In this document: in pieces, positions 17,509 through 25,814 of the stretch
How positions within the stretch are numbered: the first letter of the stretch is position 1
Layout: each line of letters starts with the position of its first letter
From: Palsa-465 sp963800475
GTDB taxonomy: Bacteria > Actinomycetota > Thermoleophilia > Solirubrobacterales > Solirubrobacteraceae
Direction: 5' to 3'
NCBI GenBank assembly: GCA_963800475.1
Contig: CAWDAZ010000001.1
Span: 558,001 to 622,000, forward strand
Length of the DNA stretch: 64,000 bases
The notes under the pieces: model-generated
Told to the model about the DNA's origin: nothing
The model's input: only the letters and a program-made list of their open reading frames with translations
Databases searched by the model: none
Translations under genes and position numbers: made by a program

Positions 17509-19254
17509 TCACACACGGTAGAACCAGACGCCGCCAAGCGAGATGCGCTTGAGTCCGAGCGCCGCGAGCGCCTTCGGCCACTGCTGGGGCGTCTTGGGAT
17601 CGACGATCACCGCGCCCACATGCCGACGGGCGAGAAACGAACGCAGCGCCTGCGGATCTGGTCGGCGCTCGTGAAGTAGGGCCGGGAACAGAGCATCCCG
17701 CTGGTAATCCGCGGGGTACACCGGACTGAGATATCCGCCGGCCATCCGGAACCACATGCCGGTCTCCGCCTGCCAGAGCATGCTGTTGCCGAGCTGGCCG
17801 AAGGGCAGGACGAGGACAGTCTCGCCGCGCGTCAGGACGCTCCGGTATCGATGGGTGGTGAAGAACGCCGGGTTGGATTGCCGGTTGAACCACAGGCCAC
17901 CGTCGGTGTTGGGTAACAGGAACGCGATGCTTGCGGCCGCCACCGCCCATTTGGCCACAGCCCATCCTCGAGAACGTGGCTGCGCCAACCACATGGCCGC
18001 GATCACCGCGACGATCAGGAACATGTAGACCGCGAGTCGCAGCGGGATCACATCGCGCAACAACCACTGGTCCAGCAGCTTCCACGGAAGCGCGATCGTC
18101 GCGTGGCCGGCGATGTGCAGGCGCGACCCGAGCAGCAGCACCACGACCAGCGCCAGCATCGCAGCGAGGATCCTCGTGGAGGCCAGGCGCCAGCGGGTGA
18201 TCGTGTAGCGGGCGACGATCAGCGCGAGCGGCAACCCAACGTAGGTGACTGCCTCCGCGTCGCTTCCGCTGACGTTGGACGCTCGCGAAACGTTTGCGAA
18301 AGCGGTGCTGCCAAGTCGGACGAGGTTCGGCGGCACGAGGAACCCGAGCGCATCGCTGCCGTCGATGTCGCCGATGCCCGGCCCGAACCTCACGGTTCCC
18401 CGGAGCTCGTAGTAGATCACCGGGCTCGTCACGATTGCCGCCGCCGCTCCGGCGTAGAGGATCGGCTTCACCGTGCGGGTGATTTGCTGACGCCTGCTGG
18501 GCGCAAGCACGAACGTAACCGCAAGGGCAATGCTTCCGAGGGCCACGAATGTGAGCGCAAGCTCGCTCGCAGTCAGGAACAGCGCTGCCAGCACGAGCGC
18601 CATCAGCGCGATGAACCGCCGCTGGCTGATGCGCTCGTCGATCAGGCGGAGCGTGAGGTGGACCGCGATCGGAATCGGAAAGACGAGCACGAGCTGGAGG
18701 TGGCCCTGCATGTGACCCAAGATGTAGGTCGAGAAGCCGAACAGGTACCCCCCGAACAGGCTCGCCACGAAGTTGCGGGTGATGTACCGGCACAGGAGGA
18801 ACGCGAAGAACGCCGCGAGCACCGGGCTCGCCAGCATCAGCAGGTTGTAGGACGCGACTGGGCCGAACGCGAGCGTCAGCGGCGCGCCGACGATTCCCGC
18901 CAGCGGGCTCAGCGTCGAGGTGCTGGCGGCAAGATTGACCTGGTCAGGGGCGAACAGCGCGTTGCTGACCAGTGGGTTCAGCCCGTGAAACAGCGCGTGC
19001 GGCCACCACGCCAGGCTCCACATGTTGACGGTCGGATCGGTCCAGTCGCGCAGTCCGACGTTCGCGGTTCCGAGATGCGGGAGGACATGGCGGCCGAAGT
19101 ACCAAGCCGAGACGGCCGCGTACAACCCGAACGCAGCTGTGGCCTGGCCACGTCCCGACGCGAGCCAGTCACGAATGACGTCCGGCCTCCGCAGGACCCG
19201 GGACTCCGGTACCGCCCGAGCCGTCACCGCCTCCGCTGATTGTGTTGACGTCAT
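17509..19254 (-). CDS. Large polytopic membrane protein, probable GT-C-type glycosyltransferase
   Basis: This is a 581-residue protein with about twelve hydrophobic segments and a C-terminal extracytoplasmic part of roughly 120 residues. The first outside loop contains VGLRDWTDPTVNMWSLAWWPHAL, an Asp-rich loop after the first helix as in GT-C glycosyltransferases that use lipid-linked sugars. Later parts (GGYLFGFSTYILGHMQGHL, VIYYELRGTVRFGP) match actinobacterial proteins labelled as 6-pyruvoyl-tetrahydropterin synthase-like or glycosyltransferase membrane proteins. The C-terminus carries LVLPFGQLGNSMLWQAETGMW. The ATG at 19254 is the natural start. The substrate is unknown. It is divergent from the cupin gene and lies directly after the tRNA fragment. 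Confidence 0.75.
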   Translation of the reverse strand: MTSTQSAEAVTARAVPESRVLRRPDVIRDWLASGRGQATAAFGLYAAVSAWYFGRHVLPHLGTANVGLRDWTDPTVNMWSLAWWPHALFHGLNPLVSNALFAPDQVNLAASTSTLSPLAGIVGAPLTLAFGPVASYNLLMLASPVLAAFFAFLLCRYITRNFVASLFGGYLFGFSTYILGHMQGHLQLVLVFPIPIAVHLTLRLIDERISQRRFIALMALVLAALFLTASELALTFVALGSIALAVTFVLAPSRRQQITRTVKPILYAGAAAAIVTSPVIYYELRGTVRFGPGIGDIDGSDALGFLVPPNLVRLGSTAFANVSRASNVSGSDAEAVTYVGLPLALIVARYTITRWRLASTRILAAMLALVVVLLLGSRLHIAGHATIALPWKLLDQWLLRDVIPLRLAVYMFLIVAVIAAMWLAQPRSRGWAVAKWAVAAASIAFLLPNTDGGLWFNRQSNPAFFTTHRYRSVLTRGETVLVLPFGQLGNSMLWQAETGMWFRMAGGYLSPVYPADYQRDALFPALLHERRPDPQALRSFLARRHVGAVIVDPKTPQQWPKALAALGLKRISLGGVWFYRV

Positions 19255-19505
19255 CGAGCGGCCGCGAGGCTCCCGACACGTTCAGAGCGTGGGCTGCTCA
19301 CAGGCCCGCTCCACCGTTCGGTGTGCGCCCTAAGACGAACACAGGCGGTCGCGTGCGGGATCGGGGAGAGGTCATCAGCACCACAGACACATGCTGACCG
19401 TTCCAGATGAGCGTTGGTTGGATCCTGCTGGCCAGCGGCCGGCGCATCCTACTCAGGCTGGCGGCTCTCGAACGATCGTTCGGTGCGTTGCCATACGCTT
19501 GTGCC

Positions 19506-19907
19506 GTGCCGTTCACGCTCAGGAACCTCAAAGGGGACCTTGAGGACGTCGGCCCCAGGTTCGACGGCGCGCCGGACCTGGAGTTCCGTTTGGCGACCGC
19601 GGCGCTCGAGCTCGAGGAATCCGGCCTGAGCTACCAGCGCGTCCCGCCCGGCTATCGCTTTCCGTACGGCCACACGCACAAGCAGCAGGAGGAGGTGTAC
19701 GTCGTCGTGCGCGGGAGCGGGCGGATGAAGCTCGACGAAGAGATTGTCGAACTCGTGCGATGGGACGCGGTACGCGTCCCGGCCGGCACGTGGCGAGGCT
19801 ACGAGGCCGGGGCGGAGGGCCTCGAGATCATCGTCATCGGTGCGCCCAATCTCGGCGAGGCTCCGCGCGAAGACGTCGATGGTCAGCGTGACTGGTGGGT
19901 CGACTAG
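19506..19907 (+). CDS. Cupin-domain protein
   Basis: The GTG at 19506 begins a 133-residue single-domain cupin. Longer frames exist upstream but their translation is unlike the family. The first cupin motif shows as GYRFPYGHTHKQQEEVYVVV with G-x5-H-x-H-x-x-x-E-x6-G spacing (the His pair and Glu present). The second is weaker, AVRVPAGTWRGYEA, with the usual metal His replaced by W-R. Thus three of the four metal ligands are present. Function is not assignable; such proteins bind small molecules or are enzymes with Fe/Mn. The stop overlaps the next gene by 13 bases, so they are probably translated together. Confidence 0.8.
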   Translation: MPFTLRNLKGDLEDVGPRFDGAPDLEFRLATAALELEESGLSYQRVPPGYRFPYGHTHKQQEEVYVVVRGSGRMKLDEEIVELVRWDAVRVPAGTWRGYEAGAEGLEIIVIGAPNLGEAPREDVDGQRDWWVD

Positions 19908-20857
19908 CGCTTCCCTGCCTGAGGATCTCCGCTGCGCTGGTGCTGGCGCTGGCAGCCATCGGCGGGTCGGCTGATTCTGCGACCGCGACCTTCAAGGGCC
20001 GCAACGGGCGGATCGCCTGGGCGATCTACAACGCGGGTGGCGGTGGCGGTGGCGGCTACGCGTCGCTGAGCACGTACAGCGCCAGCGGGCGGGCTCGCCG
20101 GCAGCTGGAGTACTGCCCGGAGGACGATATGGGCAACGTCTGCGAGTCCTGGCAGGACGTGTCCTACTCGCCGGACGGAGGGCAGCTGGTGTGGGCCGGT
20201 CAGGACAGTTCCGGCCGGTGGGTGATCACGCTGGCGGGGGCCGACGCCAGACACCCCACCGTGATCGTCCACGAGGCCGGTGCGGACGACATCGCGCCGA
20301 GTTTCTCCCCTAACGGCCGCAGGCTGGTCTACGTGCGCCAGCCCGCCGGCGAGGGAGGCGGGTTCGGCGCACTCGTGACAAGCGAGGTGACCGGCGGAAG
20401 CGTGGCGGTGGTCAGGGCGGCGATGGATGTCGCCGACCCCGAGTTCGCATCCGACGGCAGGCACATCCTGTTCATCCGTGAGGACGCGTTCTCATCGCCG
20501 GGCGGTCTGTGGTCGATCGGGACCGGCGGCCAAGGCCTGCACCGCGTGCTCGGCCACGCGCTGGCCTTCGACGTCGCTCCGGATGGCCGCCACATCGCGT
20601 ACGTGAACAAGCAAGGCGACCTTTACGTCGCCAACATCGACGGCAGCCATCGCGGGCGCGTCGCGCGCAGGCCGGGGGGCGACCCAATTGTGGCGGTGCA
20701 ATATTCGCCGAACGGGAAGCTGCTCGTGTTCGCGGGACAGGCGATGGGAAGCGCCCTGTTCACGGTCGCGGTGGCAGGCGGAAAGCCAAAGCGGATCGTG
20801 AACAACGGCGACGGACGCACCGACACCGCGGGGCTGTCCTGGCAGCCATTGCCCTAG
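19895..20857 (+). CDS. Exported TolB/PD40-like beta-propeller protein
   Basis: This is a 320-residue protein with a signal peptide (residues 1-30, ISAALVLALAAIGGSADSATA) and five or so WD40-like PD40 blades. Each blade reads roughly 'x-x-x-x-S-P-(D/N)-G-(R/G)-x-(L/I)-(V/A)-(Y/F)'; instances are VSYSPDGGQLVWAG, PSFSPNGRRLVYVR, FASDGRHILFI, VAPDGRHIAYV and VQYSPNGKLLVFAG. This repeat is found in TolB and in secreted peptidase propellers. A run of glycines lies near residue 50. The GTG at 19895 overlaps the cupin stop. No catalytic residues are apparent, so a protein-binding or sensor role outside the membrane is the likely one. Confidence 0.8.
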   Translation: MGRLALPCLRISAALVLALAAIGGSADSATATFKGRNGRIAWAIYNAGGGGGGGYASLSTYSASGRARRQLEYCPEDDMGNVCESWQDVSYSPDGGQLVWAGQDSSGRWVITLAGADARHPTVIVHEAGADDIAPSFSPNGRRLVYVRQPAGEGGGFGALVTSEVTGGSVAVVRAAMDVADPEFASDGRHILFIREDAFSSPGGLWSIGTGGQGLHRVLGHALAFDVAPDGRHIAYVNKQGDLYVANIDGSHRGRVARRPGGDPIVAVQYSPNGKLLVFAGQAMGSALFTVAVAGGKPKRIVNNGDGRTDTAGLSWQPLP

Positions 20858-20868
20858 CTCGCGTCACG

Positions 20869-21846
20869 TCACCGGCCGCGAGGCATCAACGCGTCGATGA
20901 TCCGCAAGCCGCCGCGCTTGAGCGCCATCGTGCCTGCTCGCGCGACGGCTGCCGGGGCCGAATCCGCGGCTGCCGGCTCGAACTCGAGCAGGTCACCTTC
21001 GGCCAGGGTGCCGGCCGCGCCGACGTTGGCGTACACCCCGAGGCAGTGGTCAGCATGCGCGTTGATGGCACGCAGAACCTCGGGATCGGCCGGCAGGTCG
21101 CCCTGTTGGCGGGTCGGGATCGAGCACCGCAGAGTAGGAATCTCTGGCTCGAAGGTCACATCCGGTGCGCGGAGCCGTCCTCCGCACCAGTCGAACTCGG
21201 CGAACTCGGCGCCGTCGCAATCGATCAAGACGTTGGGCCTGAAGCGACGGGCGTCGAACCGAGAGCCGGGCGAGCGCTCGGCGAGCGCACGGAGGCTCGC
21301 TCGCGTCATGAGCAGAATCGGGTAGGCGTCGTAGAGTGCCCCGACGGGGGTGGCATACCGAGCCAGCTCGGCGAGCTTGCGCACCGGAAACATCGAGAAG
21401 TCCGGAAGCGGCTCGCCTTCGGGGATGGCGAACTGACGGCGGACGTCGGCCTTGGTGGCCTGCGGTGTGCGATAGCGCCGCTTCTCCGAGAGCGCTGGGA
21501 GCGACTCGAGCCGCGCCGGCTTCCCGATCAGCTCCGACAGCCGGTCGTGGATCGTCGGGTCGGAGCTGGAGACCTCTGTGCCAGTCGGGAAGCCGACGAT
21601 CGCCTCGAGCACATCCCCAGGGCCGGCCGGGCGCCCCGCAGGATCTTCAACAAACCGGGCGCTGCACTGCAGAAGAGCCGGCCAGCGACGCGCCGTCGTG
21701 AACGTGTCGAGCTGCACGTCCCGGACGGCCCACATCCTGTCGGCGTGCAAGCCACCCGCTGAAACGGCCGACCGAGCGAGGCGCTCCCCGCCCATCGACT
21801 TGACCGGGTATCGCCAGATCTCCGCGACGCTGCCGGCGGCGCTCAT
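20869..21846 (-). CDS. MOSC-domain protein (MOCO sulfurase C-terminal-like)
   Basis: This 325-residue protein belongs to the YcbX-like group, which handles molybdenum cofactor or N-hydroxylated compounds. The N-terminal MOSC_N beta-barrel appears as VAEIWRYPVKSMGGERL and DRMWAVRD. The C-terminal MOSC domain appears as RRFRPNVLID and the conserved cysteine block TFEPEIPTLRCSIPTRQQGD near residues 240-260, where C is the probable catalytic residue. It ends LAEGDLLEFEP, normal for the family. The protein may deliver or use sulfur/Mo for a partner reductase. No partner gene lies beside it here. It is convergent with the propeller gene, with only 11 bases between stops. Confidence 0.88.
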   Translation of the reverse strand: MSAAGSVAEIWRYPVKSMGGERLARSAVSAGGLHADRMWAVRDVQLDTFTTARRWPALLQCSARFVEDPAGRPAGPGDVLEAIVGFPTGTEVSSSDPTIHDRLSELIGKPARLESLPALSEKRRYRTPQATKADVRRQFAIPEGEPLPDFSMFPVRKLAELARYATPVGALYDAYPILLMTRASLRALAERSPGSRFDARRFRPNVLIDCDGAEFAEFDWCGGRLRAPDVTFEPEIPTLRCSIPTRQQGDLPADPEVLRAINAHADHCLGVYANVGAAGTLAEGDLLEFEPAAADSAPAAVARAGTMALKRGGLRIIDALMPRGR

Positions 21847-21858
21847 CGTGGCGCGAGT

Positions 21859-22371
21859 CTAAGTCAGTGGACGCGTCTTTTCGGCCAGCGCCGCCAGGTT
21901 CAGCAGCTGGCGCCGCGCCATCACCAGGTCGCCAAGCGCGAGCAGTGGCGCGACTGCCCGGCCGCCCGCGGTCACGACCTTCAGCAACAGGCGTGTCTGA
22001 ACGCCTTCATCGACGGGGACGAGCACGTAGGACATGAACGCACCCACGATGCGACCGGTGAGGTGCTTGCCAGACTCGACCGCCACGATCCGGCCGAAGC
22101 GGCGTCCTCCCAAGGCGGCGGTAAACGATTCGCCGACTGCCGGCTCGGGCAGGTCGCGTAGATCTCGCGGCGACCTCCGTCCGAGGTTGTCGATCCAGTC
22201 GTACGAGTACGGTGCCAACCGGATCTGCGCGACCCAGGGCCACACCCGCTCGGGTCCCGCGTCCACCGTCACCCCTCGCCATGCCTGCAGGACCGGATCG
22301 GGCACGAGCGCGTCGCAGGGATAGCGTCGTCGCGTCTCCGCGCGCGTCACGCCCCACCGATCACCGATCAC
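21859..22371 (-). CDS. SRPBCC-fold (polyketide-cyclase-like) protein
   Basis: This is a 170-residue protein with the N-terminal arrangement of a widespread SRPBCC subgroup: RWG, then a helix, then a DALVPDPVLQAWRGVTVDAG strand and WPWVAQIRLAPYSYDWIDNL. The last block, 'V-W-P-W-V-x-Q-x-x-x-x-x-x-x-Y-S-Y-D-W-x-x-N', is the distinctive feature. The ligand-binding cavity is expected in the following beta-sheet. The start could be GTG 22371 or the GTG 21 bases later; the earlier one keeps the RWG motif. The gene lies in the same direction as the MOSC gene, 12 bases upstream of it, so they are probably one operon. The ligand is unknown. Confidence 0.75.
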   Translation of the reverse strand: MIGDRWGVTRAETRRRYPCDALVPDPVLQAWRGVTVDAGPERVWPWVAQIRLAPYSYDWIDNLGRRSPRDLRDLPEPAVGESFTAALGGRRFGRIVAVESGKHLTGRIVGAFMSYVLVPVDEGVQTRLLLKVVTAGGRAVAPLLALGDLVMARRQLLNLAALAEKTRPLT

Positions 22372-22486
22372 TGACGCACACCGTTCGAGGCCGAATCCGA
22401 CACGCGCATCAAGGTAACCAGAGGTGCGTTGCTCTCGATCCTTCCCTCGGTGAGAATCAGCGCGTACTAAACGATTGGAGGCTGAC

Positions 22487-22807
22487 GTGCCCCTCTACCT
22501 TGGTCGCTTCAAATACTCCGCCGACGCGATAAAGGCGATGATCGCGAACCCGCAGGATCGCGGGGCGGCTGCCACGCAGGCCGCCGAGTCGCTCGGATGC
22601 GAGCTCCGTGGCATCTGGTGGGCGTTCGGAGATCACGATGGCGTGTTTCTGTTAGAGGCGCCGGACAACGTCGCCGTGGTTGCGCTGGGGATGGCCGTCG
22701 GAGCGAGCGCGCAGATCAGCACCGAAACGACTGTCCTCCTGGACATGGACGAGGCACAGGACGCGATGCGCCGCGCCGCCACGGCCGCGTTCCGTCCGCC
22801 GAGCTGA
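22487..22807 (+). CDS. GYD-domain protein (dimeric alpha/beta-barrel)
   Basis: The GTG at 22487 has GGAGG five bases upstream; the 106-residue product opens VPLYLGRFKYSADAIKAMI, the standard start of GYD-domain proteins. The GYD signature itself appears as WAFGDHDGVFLLEAPDN, where the Asp-His-Asp block replaces the canonical G-x-Y-D. The helix ALGMAVGASAQISTETT follows as in the family. GYD proteins are small ferredoxin-like dimers; some help produce or quench reactive oxygen species, but most lack assigned roles. It is a single gene, about 180 bases upstream of a lipoprotein on the same strand. Confidence 0.85.
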   Translation: MPLYLGRFKYSADAIKAMIANPQDRGAAATQAAESLGCELRGIWWAFGDHDGVFLLEAPDNVAVVALGMAVGASAQISTETTVLLDMDEAQDAMRRAATAAFRPPS

Positions 22808-22991
22808 TCGGTTGGCGCACGAGCTGCGGGTGGACGGCATGCTCCGCCGGCTCGGTAGACGGGCGTCCGAGACCTCGCCCGGTGGGAGCGATGTGAGACC
22901 TGAGTGGTACTGACGCGCGGTCGTTCGGGAGCTACCTTCGCGCCACCGGGGTCATTGCGCACGGCGCGACCCACTGACTGGAGGAACAGAC

Positions 22992-23663
22992 ATGTATCGG
23001 AGGGCAAGGGCATCCGTAATGCTGTTGACGGTGGCTGCGTTGGTCGCAGCCTGTGGCGGATCGAGCGCACCCGACGTAAGTGGAGGCTCGGCCAGCAACT
23101 CCGCGACCCTGTACAAGGCGTCGAACCTCAACAAGGTGCTTTCGCAGGCGCAGAGCCAGCTCGGCGGGACCCAGGTCACGCTCCTCAAGATCGAGCCGCG
23201 CGATGTCAAGATCGTCGGCACGAACAAGACGCTGACGGTCGACAACAGCGGCAAGTCGTTCGTCGTCTCGACGCCGCCGATCCCGGGAGAGGGAACGTTC
23301 GCGCTGAGCGTCGTCTCGCCCGCGACGGTGCAGAGCGTCGTCAGCGCCGTCGGGTCGAAGGCGAATCTCAAGCAGTCCGACATCGCCTACGTGACGGTCA
23401 CCGTCGACCCGATCACCCACAAGGCCTACTACGGCGTATATCCCGTCTCCGGCAACGGGCACTACCAGGCCGACATCAACGGCGGCAACGTGAAGTCATA
23501 CGCCGGCGCGACCGGCGCGACCGTCGGGTCTTCGTCAGGCGGATCGTCGAGCGGCGGATCGTCAAGCGGTGGTGGCAGCAGCGCCCAGGCGATCACCCAA
23601 TGCGTCCAGAACGCCGGCGGCGATCCGACCAAGATCGCCAAGTGCACATCAGGCGGCGGGTAA
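22992..23663 (+). CDS. Lipoprotein with Gly/Ser linker, unknown function
   Basis: This is a 223-residue lipoprotein; the signal ends in LTVAALVAACGGSS (lipobox V-A-A-C). The middle domain (residues ~40-170) is a beta-rich fold with TVDNSGKSFVVSTP and SVVSPATVQSVVSAV. The C-terminus has a flexible GSSSGGSSSGG linker and a short helical segment with two cysteines (QAITQCVQNAGGDPTKIAKC), which may form a disulfide. The ATG at 22992 has GGAGG at good spacing. The gene ends in front of a strong two-way terminator and is convergent with the next gene. I know of similar proteins in Solirubrobacterales but no function. Confidence 0.75.
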   Translation: MYRRARASVMLLTVAALVAACGGSSAPDVSGGSASNSATLYKASNLNKVLSQAQSQLGGTQVTLLKIEPRDVKIVGTNKTLTVDNSGKSFVVSTPPIPGEGTFALSVVSPATVQSVVSAVGSKANLKQSDIAYVTVTVDPITHKAYYGVYPVSGNGHYQADINGGNVKSYAGATGATVGSSSGGSSSGGSSSGGGSSAQAITQCVQNAGGDPTKIAKCTSGGG

Positions 23664-23676
23664 CACGCGCGTAGCC

Positions 23677-23719
23677 GTCCCGGCGGGTGACCGGCGATCA
23701 GCCGGACACCCGCCGGGAC
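23677..23719. terminator. Bidirectional intrinsic-type hairpin
   Basis: This is a 43-base stem-loop between two convergent genes. The arms GTCCCGGCGGGTG and CACCCGCCGGGAC pair perfectly over 13 bases, then A-A opposes, and CCGGC/GCCGG pair again around the loop GATCA. It has no clear U-tract, as is common in high-GC actinobacteria. Its position, between the ends of the Ser/Gly lipoprotein and the exported protein, fits a shared terminator. Confidence 0.8.
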
Positions 23720-23726
23720 CCGGCAA

Positions 23727-24626
23727 TCAGCCGGGAAATGACGACACGTACTTGCTGTACGGAACCTGGCCGCTGGGGCTCTCCGCGATCGCAAGCGCGA
23801 CCTTGGAGGGCATCGGCGCCCAGCGAGCGGGCATCTTCGCCGCCTGCCTCGGGTTGAGCGTGTAGATCAGCGCGAAGTTGACGATCCAGAGGGCGGGCCC
23901 CATCGACATCCCCACGATCGAGGCCCTGCGACCCTTCTGGACGGGAATCAGCTGGGCCGCACCGGAGATCTTCTGCGCCTTGTTGCCGTAGACGACCTCA
24001 GAGGTGTAGGCCGACCGGTAGAGGTTCCGCAGCGCCGCGCGGGCGCCGTTGTGCCGGCACCAGGTGGCCATGTATCCACCCGGCTTGATGACCTCGTTCA
24101 CCTGCCGGGTCGCTGCGTCCTTGTTCGCGGGGCTCATCAGCACCCCGGCCTTGTTCACGAACAGCCCGTAGCTGCCGACCACGACCGGCGTGATCCTGCC
24201 GTCGACCTTGACGAAGAGCGGACTGCCGGTCGTGTTCGTGAGGATCCGGACGCTCTGGTCGACGAGCTTCGCGGAAGCCGGATCGCCGCCGACCCCCCTG
24301 GCGGTGATGAACAGGCGGTACTGCCTGGCCGTGAAGACCTTCCGCTTGTCGAGCCCGATCCCGCGCGCGATCCGATCGGCAAGCGCTTGGCCGAGCGGGC
24401 GGTTGATCTGGCGCGCGGTGGTCGCCTCGGTGGGCGCGTACTTCAGGTACTTCGGCGTCCCCGCGAATGGCTCAGGGAATCCCGTCTCCCGGACGGCTGC
24501 CTGCGCGACGGCCAAAACTCCTGCGAGCGATGCGACGGACACCGCCGCGACCGCAAGCGAGTTACGCAACCTGCGCCGCCGATCGGCAGGTGTCGGACCA
24601 GCGCCGATTCCGGTAGTGCTCTTCAT
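23727..24626 (-). CDS. Exported protein of unknown function (299 aa)
   Basis: The ATG at 24626 follows GGGGGTGAAAGA and gives an N-terminus with a basic block and a signal-anchor (LAVAAVSVASLAGVLAVAQA, residues ~22-45). After cleavage or anchoring, the mature part has a helix-rich region with LGQALADRIARGIGLDKRKVF and GVGGDPASAKLVDQSVRIL, then a beta part (FVKVDGRITPVVVGSYGLF). A second region (GMSMGPALWIVNFALIYTL) could be a buried hydrophobic helix. No recognised domain was found, and no catalytic pattern stands out. The gene ends 8 bases beyond the shared terminator and is followed upstream by a small frame and a lipoprotein gene on the same strand. Confidence 0.6.
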   Translation of the reverse strand: MKSTTGIGAGPTPADRRRRLRNSLAVAAVSVASLAGVLAVAQAAVRETGFPEPFAGTPKYLKYAPTEATTARQINRPLGQALADRIARGIGLDKRKVFTARQYRLFITARGVGGDPASAKLVDQSVRILTNTTGSPLFVKVDGRITPVVVGSYGLFVNKAGVLMSPANKDAATRQVNEVIKPGGYMATWCRHNGARAALRNLYRSAYTSEVVYGNKAQKISGAAQLIPVQKGRRASIVGMSMGPALWIVNFALIYTLNPRQAAKMPARWAPMPSKVALAIAESPSGQVPYSKYVSSFPG

Positions 24627-24689
24627 TCTTTCACCCCCATACGTCCGATGCCCCAACGCGCGGCAATATAGACGAGTCCAGCCGACGCG

Positions 24690-24851
24690 CTATTTCGCGT
24701 ACGAGTACGTCACCGCCCGGCGGCCGCGGAGCGTGAAGCGGTCGGAGCCCTCGACGTACGCCAGCCTCTGGCCAATATATCCCCTGATCGGGGCGGCCGG
24801 TGCGGCCACGCCCTGGACGGAGGCGTGATCATGCGCACCGCTCGATCTCAC
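24690..24851 (-). CDS. Small frame with protein-like C-terminus (53 aa)
   Basis: GTG 24851 begins a 53-residue frame whose start overlaps the end of the lipoprotein gene upstream. The first ~20 residues are nondescript, but the last 30 (IRGYIGQRLAYVEGSDRF, then TLRGRRAVTYSYAK and stop) look like a compact real beta-rich segment, and the codon choice agrees with neighbouring genes. It may be a tiny coupled gene or a leftover C-terminal piece of a gene whose front was lost. No ribosome-binding site is evident. I do not recognise a family. Confidence 0.3.
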   Translation of the reverse strand: MRSSGAHDHASVQGVAAPAAPIRGYIGQRLAYVEGSDRFTLRGRRAVTYSYAK

Positions 24852-25563
24852 TCGGCCGGGGCGCCGGTACCGGCTTCAGGTAGACGATCACCAATCCTCC
24901 CGAGAGCTTCGCCGTCAAGCTCCCCGACCCCGCCTTCACCCCCGGGTACCCGGCGCTCGCCGCTGCCGCGGAGGCGAACACGTCGACCATCGCGGCCGAG
25001 CGGCGATCGATGTCGAGTGCCAGCACGACGTGTGGGACTCCGCCCGTGCTGTCCGATCCGGCGTCCTCGACCCCGAATGTCTTCTCCAGGCATCGCGCGA
25101 CCGCCGACACCCGCGCCGGCGATGGTGCCGACGCGGTAGTCGTCGTGCTTGGGGCGGGCGCCCCAAGCCGCTGCTCGCCGGTGATCACCCACCTGCCCCC
25201 CGACTTCGACAGCTGAAAGCGGGCGATCGGGTGTCCGTTGAGCATCGAGGTGCCGCTCGCGGTGTTTCCATGCACCGTCAGCCCGGTGATCGTGAGCTGC
25301 TTGATGATCGACCGGTACAGCCCGGCGCCGAGCTCGATTCCCCGCCGGCACGAGGTGCCCTGGACGACCTGCTGCTGGGCAGCGGGAGCGAGCTGCGCGC
25401 AGGCGGTGCCTCCATCCCCGGCAGCAGCCGCGTGCAGGAAGCTGTCGATCGTGGCCTGCGGAGAACTCGAGGCGCTCGAACTCGATCCGCAGGCGCATAC
25501 ACCAAGTAGCAGCATCGCCAGTCCCAGCGCGGGTATCGAGAGGTCAGGCCGCCATCGATTCAC
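24829..25563 (-). CDS. Lipoprotein, DUF4878-like N-terminal half
   Basis: The long open frame starts at 25662, but the GTG at 25563 gives a clean lipoprotein signal (LSIPALGLAMLLLGVCACGSS, Cys acceptor after C-A), so I choose it; 244 residues. Residues ~40-140 hold the NTF2-like pattern ATIDSFLHAAAAGDGGTACAQL with two cysteines (CAQL and SCRR), then GRWVITGEQRLG, resembling lumazine-type DUF4878 lipoproteins. The C-terminal half contains ARVSAVARCLEKTFG and VVLALDIDRRSAAMVDVFAS, another compact domain of unknown role. Outside-facing membrane anchor is expected. The gene overlaps a small frame at its end, on the same strand. Confidence 0.75.
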   Translation of the reverse strand: MNRWRPDLSIPALGLAMLLLGVCACGSSSSASSSPQATIDSFLHAAAAGDGGTACAQLAPAAQQQVVQGTSCRRGIELGAGLYRSIIKQLTITGLTVHGNTASGTSMLNGHPIARFQLSKSGGRWVITGEQRLGAPAPSTTTTASAPSPARVSAVARCLEKTFGVEDAGSDSTGGVPHVVLALDIDRRSAAMVDVFASAAAASAGYPGVKAGSGSLTAKLSGGLVIVYLKPVPAPRPSEIERCA

Positions 25564-25814
25564 GACAACCGAGAGTAGGTCGAGCCGGACGCCACACCAT
25601 CCGTGGTCGCCACTGAACCTGGGCTCGGCCAAACGGCAACGCCGATGCGCTGCGCGGCGCATGTTCCCGGGTTGGCGGAGTGAAGGAATCCTTCGGCGAG
25701 TTCACGCGCCGGTAGGAACGGCAGCGCGTCGCAGGGCGCCGCCAAGCCGGCGATCCGGCGCGGCAGGAGCTACTACCCGCCCGGGTTCGGAACGTTCGCG
25801 CGCTTGGAGGCGCG

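Noticed and set aside
16421..18793. A very long minus-strand frame of about 790 codons that could be one protein.
   Set aside because: Its first two-thirds are antisense-like shadow of the polytopic GT-C-like gene, with Pro/Arg/His-rich translation. Only the last third is real, as the hydrolase joined to a signal peptide in another frame.
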